From NCBI GenBank assembly GCA_945882315.1, contig CAMCWB010000037.1, positions 1 to 34,249 on the forward strand: a stretch of 34,249 nucleotides of DNA, written 5' to 3'. Origin of the DNA: Bauldia litoralis. GTDB lineage: Bacteria; Pseudomonadota; Alphaproteobacteria; Rhizobiales; Kaistiaceae. The position numbers and the translations under genes are program-made. Positions 34,017 through 34,249 of the stretch are shown here, one piece after another. The notes under the pieces are model-generated. The model was not told where the DNA came from and did not search any database. It worked only from the letters and a program-made list of their open reading frames with translations. Positions within the stretch are counted from its first letter, which is position 1; the number at the start of each line of letters is the position of its first letter.

Positions 34017-34249
34017 ATGCGGCCTGTCAACGAGATCATCTTGCACTGTACTGCGACGCCGGAAGGCCGACCGGTAACCGTCGCCGAGATCGATTCGTGG
34101 CATAGGGCCCGCGGCTGGTCCGGGATCGGCTATCACTACGTCATCCACCTCGATGGCCGGGTCGAAGCGGGTCGACCTCTCGAGAAGATCGGCGCCCATG
34201 TCGAGGACCACAACACCGGTACGATCGGCGTCACCTATGTCGGCGGCGT
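34017..34249 (+). CDS. Phage-type N-acetylmuramoyl-L-alanine amidase, 5' part
   Basis: An ATG at 34017, preceded by GAGGGGGG, opens a frame that runs off the right edge after 77 codons. It begins MRPVNEIILHCTATPEGRPV and continues IDSWHRARGWSGIGYHYVIH, then RPLEKIGAHVEDHNTGTIGV and TYVGG. This matches the PGRP/Amidase_2 family of T7-lysozyme-like endolysins: the first zinc histidine is in ILHCTATP (H10), and GIGYHYVI and GAHVEDHN are standard. The C-terminal zinc ligands lie outside the window. Phage-type enzymes of this sort often come from prophage lysis cassettes, but no phage gene is seen to the left, so it may be a domesticated wall hydrolase. Confidence 0.85.
   Translation, partial: MRPVNEIILHCTATPEGRPVTVAEIDSWHRARGWSGIGYHYVIHLDGRVEAGRPLEKIGAHVEDHNTGTIGVTYVGG

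Noticed and set aside
34011-34211. Minus-strand open frame at the right edge
   Set aside because: It is antisense to the clear amidase domain and has no recognisable content.

Overview
The window is a chromosomal segment from a GC-rich alphaproteobacterium, most likely a member of the Rhizobiales (Hyphomicrobiales). This rests on gene order (ligA-recN-bamD-lpxC joined to a complete dcw division and cell-wall cluster, then rnpB, a lytic transglycosylase and an amidase upstream of mraZ), on the long Pro/Gln/Ala-rich FtsZ tail ending in a conserved C-terminal peptide, on a meso-diaminopimelate type MurE (DNPR motif), and on CtrA-like and GANTC motifs in front of division genes. The genus cannot be fixed from the sequence alone.

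Layout. Bases 2-139 (+) are the last 45 codons of an IS110-family transposase, which abuts the 3' end of ligA. From 156 to 28822 the recognised genes all lie on the minus strand and read right to left: a TerB/J-domain protein and an AmpD/AmiD-type amidase, a small lytic transglycosylase, RNase P RNA, then mraZ-rsmH-ftsL-ftsI-murE-murF-mraY-murD-ftsW-murG-murC-murB, a VapBC toxin-antitoxin pair, ddl-ftsQ-ftsA-ftsZ, lpxC, bamD, recN and ligA. Most adjacent pairs overlap by 1 or 4 bases (ATGA, GTGA, TGATG), which points to translational coupling. Two small secreted proteins (29259 and 29955 leftwards) lie just upstream of the J-domain gene. From 30101 on the + strand are a large HyuA-HyuB fusion of the 5-oxoprolinase family and, cut by the window edge, a phage-type N-acetylmuramoyl-L-alanine amidase.

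How the genes work together. MurB-MurF, Ddl, MraY and MurG make lipid II. FtsW and FtsI polymerise and cross-link it at the division site. FtsZ, FtsA, FtsQ and FtsL build the divisome. LpxC commits UDP-GlcNAc to lipid A, and BamD assembles outer-membrane proteins. The transglycosylase and amidases are wall-cleaving enzymes. MraZ probably autoregulates the cluster through a 10-bp-periodic box array over its promoter.

Unusual points. (1) A vapBC module sits between murB and ddl, with a perfect 13-bp inverted-repeat operator, and its VapC has Asn in place of the first PIN-domain aspartate. (2) A four-copy 42-bp in-frame tandem repeat interrupts the HyuB half of the oxoprolinase; its units carry a small hairpin with compensatory base changes, suggesting a palindromic repeat element inside a gene. 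(3) A TTAA-type palindrome with an embedded GANTC site lies upstream of ddl, and a TTGACT/AGTCAA palindrome with GANTC lies upstream of ftsZ. I found no wholly new multigene system; most of the window is a well-known cluster.
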